Of a stretch of DNA of 64,000 bases, positions 26,996-35,527 are shown piece by piece. Source of the stretch: a bacterium. Lineage in GTDB: Bacteria; Planctomycetota; Planctomycetia; Pirellulales; Pirellulaceae. A model generated the notes under the pieces. It did not search any database and was not told the DNA's origin. It was given only the letters and a program-made list of their open reading frames with translations. Position 1 is the stretch's first letter, and the number at the start of each line of letters is the position of its first letter. Made by a program: the position numbers and the translations under genes. The stretch lies in contig JAUIGN010000001.1 in NCBI GenBank assembly GCA_030430075.1, positions 453,501-517,500 of the forward strand, given 5' to 3'.

Positions 26996-28186
26996 ATGAA
27001 ACGGCCGACCATCCTGACCTGCTGTGATTACTACTTGCCCGGCTACAAAGCCGGCGGGCCCATCGTGACGCTCAGCAACTTGACCGCCAGTCTCAGTGCC
27101 GAATTCGACTTCAAGATCATCACCCGCGATCGTGATCTCAAGGAGCGAACACCATACACCGGTATCTCATCCGACGTTTGGACAACGCGGGAAGGGGTCG
27201 ACGTGTTTTACGTGTCTGGCGGCAACGGAGCGTCCCGCAGGTTGGCCCGCGCGATACGCGACGTGGACCACGATCTGCTCTACCTGAACAGCCTGTTCTC
27301 GCCCCGCTTTTCTGCATTCCCGCTGCTCCTGCGACGCCTTGGGTGGATTCCCAAACGCCCGGTGGTGGTGGCACCCCGGGGCGAATGTGCTGCCGGCGCA
27401 TTTGCCCTCAAGTCCACCCGGAAGCGCGGCTACCTGGCCGCCAGTCAGTTGCTGTCCCTCCATCAGGACGTCCTCTGGCAAGCCGTCTGCCCCCATGAAC
27501 GGGACGACATCGTTCGCCAAATGGGCCCCCAGGCCCAAGTCGCCATGGCAGCCAACCTCGCCCGCGTAGCAGACCGTTCGACGACAGTCGCCCCCTGCCG
27601 GAAGCAGGCCGGTCAGTTGAAGCTGCTCTGTCTGGGGCGAGTGAGCGCGGTCAAAAACACGGCCGGCGCGTTACGCATGTTGAACCACGCCTTTCGTGGA
27701 GCGGTCCAATTCGATATCGCCGGACCGCCGGACGATGACGCGTATTGGCAGGCCTGCCACGCCCTGGCCCGCCAACTTCCCGACAACGTCTCGGCTCGAT
27801 TTCTGGGACCGGTTCCGGCGTCCGACATTCCCGCGTTGCTGGCCGGCTATCACGTTCTCTTTTCACCGACAACCGGCGAGAACTTCGGCCACGCTATCGT
27901 GGAAGGGCTCGCCGCCGGCTGCCCGGCCCTGATCAGCGACCGGACTCCCTGGCGAAACCTGGCGGCAGGGCAAGCCGGTTGGGACCTGCCACTCGATGAA
28001 TGCGGGCAATTCCAATCAGCGATTCAAGAGGCGCTGGAGATGGACCAGGAGCACTTCGCGGCCTGGCGAGCCGGCGCTCGCGCATTCGCCCGCAGTCACG
28101 CCTCCAGGGAGCAAGTCATCGAGCAGAACCGGCAGTTGTTCCACCGGGCCCTCGAATCACCCACCACGCGGCGGCTCGCCGCCTGA
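26996..28186 (+). CDS. Glycosyltransferase family 4
   Basis: A 396-residue GT-B enzyme starting CDYYLPGYKAGGPIVTLSN. The donor-site part contains LLCLGRVSAVKNTAG, FLGPVPASDIPALLAGYHV and FSPTTGENFGHAIVEGLAAG, where the E-x7-E-like motif is present. ATG26996 has TGAGGA just upstream and starts 8 nt after the GT9 stop. The frame open upstream to 26654 only shadows the GT9 gene. The sugar transferred is not predictable. Confidence 0.88.
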   Translation: MKRPTILTCCDYYLPGYKAGGPIVTLSNLTASLSAEFDFKIITRDRDLKERTPYTGISSDVWTTREGVDVFYVSGGNGASRRLARAIRDVDHDLLYLNSLFSPRFSAFPLLLRRLGWIPKRPVVVAPRGECAAGAFALKSTRKRGYLAASQLLSLHQDVLWQAVCPHERDDIVRQMGPQAQVAMAANLARVADRSTTVAPCRKQAGQLKLLCLGRVSAVKNTAGALRMLNHAFRGAVQFDIAGPPDDDAYWQACHALARQLPDNVSARFLGPVPASDIPALLAGYHVLFSPTTGENFGHAIVEGLAAGCPALISDRTPWRNLAAGQAGWDLPLDECGQFQSAIQEALEMDQEHFAAWRAGARAFARSHASREQVIEQNRQLFHRALESPTTRRLAA

Positions 28187-28219
28187 TCGCACTCGTCACA
28201 GCAGGCAGGAAGAGAAACC

Positions 28220-29404
28220 ATGGATTACAACGCCGCGTCCATCCCGTTCAAAGTTCGAAAAGTCTGGCGGTACGGTCAGATGTTCGGATGGCGTCGGACC
28301 TGGGCGAAAGTCCAGGCCCATCGGCATCAGAGCCGTCACTTCGATGTTCTACCCACCAGCCATCATCGGCTGGAGAAGCCACAACAGGTGGGCTTGATCG
28401 GCTGCGGGAACTACGCTTTCGCCAACATTGCTTACTTCTTGCATCGCGCCCAGGGTCGGGTCATCGGCGGTTGCATGGACAAGAACCCGCATCGCGCCGC
28501 GTCGCTGGCACGTCACTACGGAGCCCCCCTGCATACCACGGATGCCGAGGAACTGCTCGAGAATGACCATATTCGCTTGCTGTATATCGCCTCGAATCAC
28601 GCCTCGCATGCCGAGTATGCAATCCGCGGCCTCGAGCATGGCAAGGACGTGTACATCGAGAAACCTCATGTCGTGGATGACGACCAACTCGATCGCCTGA
28701 CCCGAGCCATGCAGGAAACTCGAGGCCGCGTCTACCTGGGGTTCAATCGCCCGGGCAGCAAGCTGGGAAGGACATTGCGCCGTGCACTGGACGAACAGCC
28801 CGGCGCCGGCGTTTACAACTGGTTCGTGGCCGGCCATGAAATTGATCCCGATCACTGGTACTTCCATCCGCGTGAAGGGGGCCGGGTGCTGGGCAATCTC
28901 TGCCATTGGACCGACTTCCTCTACGTCTTGCTGGGGCCGCGCGCGTTCCCCATCCAGATCACGCCGGTCAGCGCCCGGTCAAGCGACGTCGACATCGCCG
29001 TGAATTACGTCTTCGGTGATGGATCGATCGGCGTGATCACGTTTTCGGCCAAGGGACATACGTTTGATGGGGTCAGGGAGCGATTCAGCGCCCATCAAGG
29101 CAACTGCCTGGCGGTCCTGGAGGATTTCGCCAGCTTGACGGTCGAAATCGTCGACAAAAAGCGGTGTTATCGAGGGCGCCATCGCGACCATGGACATCGC
29201 GACAACATTCTGGGCGCCTATCGTACGACGTTTCATAATCAGCCGTACGACCACCGGGCACAGCTCGAACGCATCGTAAACACGGCACACCTGTTCCTGC
29301 GGACCAAGGAAGCGTTGGAGACCGGGCGGACGCTGACAATCCATGCGGCCGATCTTGGTGGGGCGCCCCGCGCCGAGCCCAAACCGCAGGCCCGCGCCGG
29401 GTGA
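28220..29404 (+). CDS. Gfo/Idh/MocA-family oxidoreductase
   Basis: A 394-residue NAD(P)-dependent enzyme. The Rossmann start VGLIGCGNYAFANIAYFL is at about residue 56, the conserved EKPH near residue 151, and FHPREGGRVLGNLCHWTDF in the C-terminal alpha/beta domain. A 55-residue, Arg/His-rich N-terminal extension is unusual for the family. Relatives in polysaccharide loci oxidise or isomerise sugar nucleotides such as UDP-GlcNAcA. The C-terminal domain of the larger gene at 30082 is a distant paralogue. AGGAAGAG precedes ATG28220. Confidence 0.88.
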   Translation: MDYNAASIPFKVRKVWRYGQMFGWRRTWAKVQAHRHQSRHFDVLPTSHHRLEKPQQVGLIGCGNYAFANIAYFLHRAQGRVIGGCMDKNPHRAASLARHYGAPLHTTDAEELLENDHIRLLYIASNHASHAEYAIRGLEHGKDVYIEKPHVVDDDQLDRLTRAMQETRGRVYLGFNRPGSKLGRTLRRALDEQPGAGVYNWFVAGHEIDPDHWYFHPREGGRVLGNLCHWTDFLYVLLGPRAFPIQITPVSARSSDVDIAVNYVFGDGSIGVITFSAKGHTFDGVRERFSAHQGNCLAVLEDFASLTVEIVDKKRCYRGRHRDHGHRDNILGAYRTTFHNQPYDHRAQLERIVNTAHLFLRTKEALETGRTLTIHAADLGGAPRAEPKPQARAG

Positions 29405-30081
29405 ACGACCTGCCGCACCGCACCGCAACGCAACGGTCTCACGCCACTCGGCGCGGCGGCACGTGGCACTCCCCGGCGAGGTCATTTCTGGTCGTCCGTC
29501 GTTCTTCGACCGACGACGGTGCGAAGGTGAGCCCGGATTGTTCAGGAACACACAACCATTCCGCGAAGGCCCCGGTGTCGCGATCGTTTGCGGTGTACTC
29601 ACAAGGCACCTCGCATCTCCGCCGGAGCGAGTTTGCGTCCGGCCTGCCTTGCTAGCAACGAAACTTTGGCTACCGCCCAACGGCTGAAACGCCATTCCGG
29701 CTCGCCAGGCTGGGGCTCGGCCTCTACGTGGGAATACGCCCCATGGCTGATGCACGACGCGTGCGAGCAAGGCACATGTTTCCGGCAGTGAATTGCTATT
29801 TGTCGGTGCGGCGGGGAGACCTAAAATTGCGAGCTTCATTGCCTGGACCTGATGCCGCACCCGCCGCGGACGTTCGTACTACTGGAACCGTCACCGTCGT
29901 CTGCGGCTTTGCGAATGCTGTGCCGCAACGCCCCGCCGCGTGGAGCGAAAGCCGACAAGCTGACTCTTGACGTGCCGAGAGAGGCTTCGCGGGCCACGAT
30001 CGCACCACGGTGCTTCGGCCCGCTCCGATGTTCGTGCGACAGCGAGACGCCATCCGGGCGCAACAAGAGAAACGGAGAACC
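29405..30081. other. 677-nt intergenic gap with short repeat motifs
   Basis: No credible gene is visible. At 29492-29520 a CCGTCGT / ACGACGG inverted pair with a 10-nt loop could be a weak hairpin after the Gfo gene. At about 29670-29688 the motif GGCTACCGCCCAACGGCTGA resembles GGCTAACGCCCAACGGCTGA at 51434-51453. This gap splits the polysaccharide cluster and probably contains the promoter for the 30082-35379 group. Confidence 0.5.
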
Positions 30082-32274
30082 ATGAGACGACTTGTCCAGA
30101 ACATCGGCACAGGTCAGTTGTCGCTGGAAGACCTTCCCCGCCCAACCGTCCCAGCCGGTCACGTGTTGATTGCCAACCGCGCCTCGTTGATCTCCGCGGG
30201 GACGGAGAAGACCGCGCGGGAACTGGCGCAAAAGTCCTTGCTCGCCAAGGCCAAGGCGCGTCCGGATCATGTGCGTCGCGTATTAGAGAAAGTACGCAAC
30301 GAAGGGTTGTGGAGCACGGTCGAACAAGTGCGCGCCAAGCTCGATGCGCCGATGCCGATGGGCTATTGTTCGGCGGGCACCGTCCTCACCTGCGGCCCGG
30401 GCGTGCAGCAATTCAAGCCGGGCGACCGGGTCGCATCCAACGGCGGGCATGCGGACCTGGTCACCGTTCCCAGGAACCTGTGTGCCCGCATACCCGACGA
30501 AGTCACATTCGATCAGGCGGCGTTCACCGTACTGGGTGCGATTGCAATGCAGGGTGTGCGGCTCTCCCGCATCACGCTGGGCGAAACGGTCTTCGTCATC
30601 GGGTTGGGTCTGGTTGGCCAGATCACGGTCGCCTTGCTCCGAGCGGCCGGGGCCACGGTCATTGGCACGGACCTTGATCCGGCGAAGTGTGCCCTGGCGA
30701 AAGAGATGGGTGCCGCGGCAGCGCATGTCGGGTTGGGAGCCGATGATGTCCGGTCCTTGACACGAGGCCTGGGAGCGGACGCCGTGCTGATCACCGCCTC
30801 GACGAATTCGAACGGCCCAATCGACCTGGCGGCCGACGCCGTTCGGCAGAAGGGACGCGTTGTGCTGGTCGGCGTGATCGGCCTGACGCTCGACCGTCGC
30901 CCATTCTATTTCAAGGAAGCCGAATTCGTCGTCTCGTGCTCGTATGGCCCGGGTCGCTATGACGCGAACTACGAACAGGGTGGCCAAGACTACCCGGCCG
31001 CTCATGTTCGCTGGACCGAGCAGCGCAACTTTCAAGCGGTCCTGGACCTGATGGCGACCGGCCAACTGGATGTAACCCGGCTGATTTCGCATCGCTTTGA
31101 GATCGGGCGGGCACCCGCGGCGTATGACTTGATCGAGGCTGAGCGGGAGCCGTACCTGGGCGTCCTGCTCGAATATGACGACGCGTCTGCCCAAGCGCCG
31201 GATCCGGTGATTGAGCTGCGGACGGAAGGACGCCCGGGTGACGTCGGCGTCAGTTGCCTGGGTGCCGGCAACTTTGCTCGCATGGTCCTGCTGCCCAAAC
31301 TCTGTGGGTTTACCGCCGCCCGCCCGGAAGTGATTTGCTCGGCCGGCGGCGGTTCGGCAGCGGACGTAGGGCGGAAACTGGGCTTCGCGACCGCCACGAG
31401 CGATGAGCGGCAGGTGTGGGACGACGAGCGGACCGATGCCGTCTTTGTCGTCACGCAGCATCATCAACACGCCGCGCAGGTTCTGCACGCGATCGAGGCG
31501 GGCAAGCATGTCTTTGTGGAAAAACCGTTGTGCTTGACGCTTCCCGAGTTGGCGATGTTGGAGGCAGCGTTGCGGACCGCCCCGCCGCCGGCCCCGCTGG
31601 TCATGGTCGGTTACAACCGCCGATTCTCACCGGCGGCGATCGCCATGCGGCAATTCTTCACGCACATGCACGAGCCGCTTACGGTCTCGATTCGCTTCAA
31701 CGCCAGTATGATTCCGGCCGACCATTGGACGCAGGTCGATTCTCTCGGCGGGGGCCGCATCATTGGCGAAGCGTGTCACGGCATCGACCTTGCCACCTAC
31801 CTGACGGGATCACCGGTCGTTCGCGTCTACGCGGAATCGATCGGTGGTCGCGGCGCGCCGGCGATCACGGACGATCAGTCGTTCATAACGCTCCGGCACG
31901 CCAATGGGTCGGTCTCCAGCGTGGCCTACCTGGCGGGTGGAGACAAGGCGTTTCCCAAGGAGCGCGTCGAACTGTTCGGCGGGGGGCGGGTCGGTACCAT
32001 CGACGACTTCCGTGCGGCCGAGTCATGGGTGGGAGGCAAACGGCGGAAGCTCTGGAGCGGCGGTCAGGACAAGGGACATGCGGCCGAATTGGAGGCGTTT
32101 CTCCGCGCGATCCGCGAAGGCGGCGATGCCCCCATCTCCTGGAGCGAGTTAAGGGCGACCAGTATGGCTGCGATCCTGGCGGTCCGCAGTCTGCGCGAGG
32201 GGCGGGCGTTCGACATCCCGCCGGCCGGCGGCGCGTCTGCCGCTCCCGTCAACTCGGTAAAGATGGCGAGCTGA
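30082..32274 (+). CDS. Bi-domain oxidoreductase (zinc-type alcohol dehydrogenase fused to Gfo/Idh/MocA)
   Basis: A 730-residue fusion. Residues 1-370 are a medium-chain dehydrogenase with FVIGLGLVGQITVALL as the nucleotide-binding site. Residues about 385-730 are a Gfo/Idh/MocA enzyme with CLGAGNFARMVLLP and VEKPLCLTL. The fused architecture recurs in bacteria beside a heparinase-like lyase and a GT4, as it does here. The joint reaction is not established; oxidation and stereochemical adjustment of a uronic acid or hexosamine is plausible. ATG30082 is preferred over earlier codons because CGGAGAA precedes it and the domain begins there. Confidence 0.88.
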   Translation: MRRLVQNIGTGQLSLEDLPRPTVPAGHVLIANRASLISAGTEKTARELAQKSLLAKAKARPDHVRRVLEKVRNEGLWSTVEQVRAKLDAPMPMGYCSAGTVLTCGPGVQQFKPGDRVASNGGHADLVTVPRNLCARIPDEVTFDQAAFTVLGAIAMQGVRLSRITLGETVFVIGLGLVGQITVALLRAAGATVIGTDLDPAKCALAKEMGAAAAHVGLGADDVRSLTRGLGADAVLITASTNSNGPIDLAADAVRQKGRVVLVGVIGLTLDRRPFYFKEAEFVVSCSYGPGRYDANYEQGGQDYPAAHVRWTEQRNFQAVLDLMATGQLDVTRLISHRFEIGRAPAAYDLIEAEREPYLGVLLEYDDASAQAPDPVIELRTEGRPGDVGVSCLGAGNFARMVLLPKLCGFTAARPEVICSAGGGSAADVGRKLGFATATSDERQVWDDERTDAVFVVTQHHQHAAQVLHAIEAGKHVFVEKPLCLTLPELAMLEAALRTAPPPAPLVMVGYNRRFSPAAIAMRQFFTHMHEPLTVSIRFNASMIPADHWTQVDSLGGGRIIGEACHGIDLATYLTGSPVVRVYAESIGGRGAPAITDDQSFITLRHANGSVSSVAYLAGGDKAFPKERVELFGGGRVGTIDDFRAAESWVGGKRRKLWSGGQDKGHAAELEAFLRAIREGGDAPISWSELRATSMAAILAVRSLREGRAFDIPPAGGASAAPVNSVKMAS

Positions 32275-32277
32275 CCG

Positions 32278-34080
32278 ATGAATCGAATTGCGGCCCCGCT
32301 GGCAGGCTGGCTGAAGATCTGGCGAACGACGCGTTACCTCCGCGGCTCGCAGATCGCCTATCGCCTCAAACGGCTGACACGCCAGCGGCTCGGCACGCTT
32401 GCTCTTCAGACGCGTGGGGAGGCGCCCCCAGCCGCGGTAGCGCATCCGTCTGCATCAATCCTGGAGGGCGTGCCTGCGCGTTCAGCCGGCTGTGAACCCG
32501 GGCCCAACTTGCTGGCCAACTTGGAGCAAGGCCGGCTCCGCCTGGTGAATCGCACCCTGTCCTTTCAACCGGGACAACCGGACTGGCGCCTTGAAGCTCC
32601 GCAGGTCGATCGTCTCTGGGCGATCAGCCTGCACTACCATGGCTGGCTGTACGAGTTGGCGAAGTTGGTTCGTGGCGAGAACACGTCGATCAGTGCGGCG
32701 CCGTCGGAGGATTCGATCCACGGCCGCGCCGACCGCCACTTCCGGTCCCTTCTGTGGGATTGGCTGCGAGCCTGCCCCGTTGGCCGCCCCGGCCGGGATG
32801 GCTTCGCCTGGAATGCTTACGCGATTGCCACTCGACTGGGCTGGTGGGCCCGGATGTGGCACGCGTTGGGCAGCGACTATTGGCGGCGGCAAGCAGAGCT
32901 GGCCGATGCGATGCTCGCGAGCATGCATGCGCAGGCATCCCACCTGGCAGGGCACCTCGAATGGGACCTCCGCGCGAACCACCTGCTGCGCGACGCTGTT
33001 GGACTGGCCTGGGCCGGGCGGTTCTTCTCCGGGCCCCAAGCAATTCGTTGGCTGGCGATGGCGGAACAACTGGCCCTCGCGCAAGCGGACGAACAGATGC
33101 TGGCCGACGGCGGCCACTTCGAACGCAGTCCGCACTACCACCTCGAGGTGATGGACGACTGGCGTGAGCTGGCACATTTATTGCCGAGCCGGCACGGCAG
33201 AGACACGATTCACGCGACCTGGCAGCGCGCGGCCGATTATGCCGCCTGGCTTCGTCATCCGGACGGCACCACGCCGCAGTTCAACGACGGTGCCGCGACC
33301 GCCGCTGCCGAGCGCGGATCAAGGTTGCCGGCGATGGCGGAGAAGGGGCCTCCGCGTGGCCGCTGGTTCCAAAATTCTGGCGTCGTTGCCTGGCACGGCC
33401 GACCGTGGACACTGTTCTGGGATGTGGGAGAGATCGGCCCCGACTATCAGCCGGGTCACGCACATGCCGACACGTTGACGATCGAGGCTTCGTTTCATGG
33501 GCATCGGCTGTTCGTCGATCCCGGCACCTACGGGTACGACCGCGATTCCCGCCGCGCATACGACCGTTCGACTGCCAGCCACAACACCGTCTGCATCGAT
33601 CAGCAGGACTCGAGCGAGGTTTGGCATATCTTTCGTGTGGGCCGCCGCGCGCGACCGCGCGACGTGGACGTCTCGATCGGTGCGGACCATCTCCGGGGCA
33701 AGGCCGTCCACGACGGCTACGACCATCTCCCCGGCCGGCCTCGACACCGGCGCAGCATCGCGCTGCGCGAGGATGGCCCGCTGAGAATCATCGACGAAGT
33801 CACCGGACAAGCACGCCACCACGTAACGGGCGGCTTCCTGCTCGCGCCGGAATGGCGCGCGGCCGCGGTGCCGACCGGCTGGCACCTTGTGCGCGATGGC
33901 TGCCGCCTGCGAATTGAGGTCACCGCGACGGAGGAACTGACGATGTTCCTCGAATCGCGTCCCGTCCATCCCGATTATGGCTGCGAGCTGCCGACGAAAT
34001 GGCTCGGCTGGAGCTATCAAGGCCAGCTGCCATTCCGTGTCGAAATCACCGTTCATGCCGACTACGAACCGCACTTGTAA
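32278..34080 (+). CDS. Heparinase II/III-family (alginate lyase-like) protein
   Basis: A 600-residue protein with an alpha/alpha-toroid N-terminal half and a heparinase II/III beta-sandwich C-terminal half. The best marker is the segment around GHAHADTLTIE, then FVDPGTYGYDRD and STASHNTVCID (about residues 395-440), with His and Tyr residues in the expected places. No clear signal peptide is seen, so it may act in the cytoplasm or be exported unconventionally. It starts 4 nt after the bi-domain oxidoreductase stop and is followed by a GT4, a conserved trio whose lyase probably trims or edits the polymer. Confidence 0.87.
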   Translation: MNRIAAPLAGWLKIWRTTRYLRGSQIAYRLKRLTRQRLGTLALQTRGEAPPAAVAHPSASILEGVPARSAGCEPGPNLLANLEQGRLRLVNRTLSFQPGQPDWRLEAPQVDRLWAISLHYHGWLYELAKLVRGENTSISAAPSEDSIHGRADRHFRSLLWDWLRACPVGRPGRDGFAWNAYAIATRLGWWARMWHALGSDYWRRQAELADAMLASMHAQASHLAGHLEWDLRANHLLRDAVGLAWAGRFFSGPQAIRWLAMAEQLALAQADEQMLADGGHFERSPHYHLEVMDDWRELAHLLPSRHGRDTIHATWQRAADYAAWLRHPDGTTPQFNDGAATAAAERGSRLPAMAEKGPPRGRWFQNSGVVAWHGRPWTLFWDVGEIGPDYQPGHAHADTLTIEASFHGHRLFVDPGTYGYDRDSRRAYDRSTASHNTVCIDQQDSSEVWHIFRVGRRARPRDVDVSIGADHLRGKAVHDGYDHLPGRPRHRRSIALREDGPLRIIDEVTGQARHHVTGGFLLAPEWRAAAVPTGWHLVRDGCRLRIEVTATEELTMFLESRPVHPDYGCELPTKWLGWSYQGQLPFRVEITVHADYEPHL

Positions 34081-34095
34081 GCACACACCAGCATC

Positions 34096-35379
34096 ATGCA
34101 TATTCTCTTCTTCAGCCACAACTTCCCGCCCGAGGTCAACGCTTTGGCGACCCGCACTCATGCACATTGTCGGCGCTGGGTGGCGGACGGGCACCGCGTG
34201 ACGGTGGTCACCTGTGCGCCGAACTACCCGCAAGGAGTCGTGTTCCCCGGCTATCGCAATGCCTGGAGAAGCGAAGAAGCGATGAACGGCATCCGCGTGG
34301 TCCGCGTGGGTACGCTGTTGGCGCCGAACCGCGGCTTCGCGCGCCGAGTGCTCTATTTTCTCAGCTACATGGTTCGGGCCGTCCTGTTCGGCCTGACGGT
34401 GCCTGATGCCGATATCGTCGTCGCCAGTTCCCCCCAGTTCTTCGCCGGCTGGGCCGGTGTGCTCTGCGCGCGACTGAAACGCTGGCCATTGGTGCTCGAA
34501 GTCCGCGACATCTGGCCCGAGTCGATCCTGGCCGTCGGCGCCATGAAGCGGACGCGGTTGATTCGCCTTCTTGAGTGGCTCGAACGTCGCATGTATCGGG
34601 CAGCGGACCACATCGTGACGGTGGGGAGCGGCTATCGACGACAACTGCTCGCACGAGACGTGCCGGCCGACAAGATCTCGATCGTGCCCAACGGCGTCGA
34701 TCCGGTCGACTCCGCCCGCTCGTTCGATCGCCTGGCCTTTCGCAAGGAACAGCAGGTAACCGACAAGTTTGTCTGCGCCTATGTCGGCACGGTCGGGATG
34801 GCGCATGGGCTGGAGGTGGTCCTCGATGCGGCCGGCCAGCTCGCGGCAAGCGGACGGAATGATGTTCAATTCTGGATCGTCGGAGACGGTGCCGAACGGG
34901 CCGACCTGGAGGCCGAAGTGGAGCGGCGGGGATTAACGACCGTCCGCTTCTTCGGCATGGTCCCCAAGTCGCGGGTCACCGACTTTATCGAGAGTGCCGA
35001 TGCGGCGCTGGTCCATCTCCGCGGGACGGGCCTGTTCGGCACGGTGCTGCCGTCGAAGATCTTTGAAATCATGCAAGCCGGCGTCCCCATCGTCATGGGC
35101 GTGCGGGGCGAGGCGTTAGACCTGGTCGTCGACCACGATGCGGGAGTTGCCATGACACCGGACGATGCTGGTTCCCTGGTCGACTGCATCGACACGATTT
35201 CCGCCAATCCGGCCGCCTATCGTCAAGGGAATACGCTCGTGGCGGATCAGTACAATCGCGACATGCTGGCCAGGCGAATGCTGGTCACGTTGAAACAGCA
35301 TGCCGGTGCGACGCTGTCGTCCGCCGATCTGGCGCTTCAGTCGGCGCCCCGTCAAGCGGGCGAGTATCGGGCGGCATAG
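34096..35379 (+). CDS. Glycosyltransferase family 4 (WbuB-like)
   Basis: A 427-residue GT-B enzyme opening with ILFFSHNFPPEVNALATR and containing APNYPQGVVFPGY, LEVRDIWPESI, IVPNGVD, and the donor-site FGTVLPSKIFEIMQAG with GVRGEALDLV. These are features of the WbuB/WcaI group, often annotated as an N-acetylfucosaminyl- or uronic-acid-type transferase. It closes the plus-strand polysaccharide cluster and is probably transcribed with the oxidoreductase and lyase genes. Confidence 0.9.
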   Translation: MHILFFSHNFPPEVNALATRTHAHCRRWVADGHRVTVVTCAPNYPQGVVFPGYRNAWRSEEAMNGIRVVRVGTLLAPNRGFARRVLYFLSYMVRAVLFGLTVPDADIVVASSPQFFAGWAGVLCARLKRWPLVLEVRDIWPESILAVGAMKRTRLIRLLEWLERRMYRAADHIVTVGSGYRRQLLARDVPADKISIVPNGVDPVDSARSFDRLAFRKEQQVTDKFVCAYVGTVGMAHGLEVVLDAAGQLAASGRNDVQFWIVGDGAERADLEAEVERRGLTTVRFFGMVPKSRVTDFIESADAALVHLRGTGLFGTVLPSKIFEIMQAGVPIVMGVRGEALDLVVDHDAGVAMTPDDAGSLVDCIDTISANPAAYRQGNTLVADQYNRDMLARRMLVTLKQHAGATLSSADLALQSAPRQAGEYRAA

Positions 35380-35437
35380 GAAGGGGGCAGGCACCGCTTC
35401 CGCAGATTCCGGGATACGGACGTGCGGACAGCTTTGC

Positions 35438-35454
35438 GTCATGCACCGCATGAC
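35438..35454. repeat. dispersed 7-3-7 palindrome (GTCATGC-ACC-GCATGAC)
   Basis: Second isolated copy of the palindrome, again followed by CTACGG. It lies 58 nt after the WbuB-like gene, in the 148-nt convergent gap before the end of the minus-strand protease gene. A hairpin at the 3' end of both transcripts is possible, but no T-tract follows. Confidence 0.75.
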
Positions 35455-35527
35455 CTACGGGATGACTGCCTCACTTCGCCCGTGGGAATTGGGTGGTGGG
35501 TGGGTAGGCCGGCGCGACGGCGGAGCC

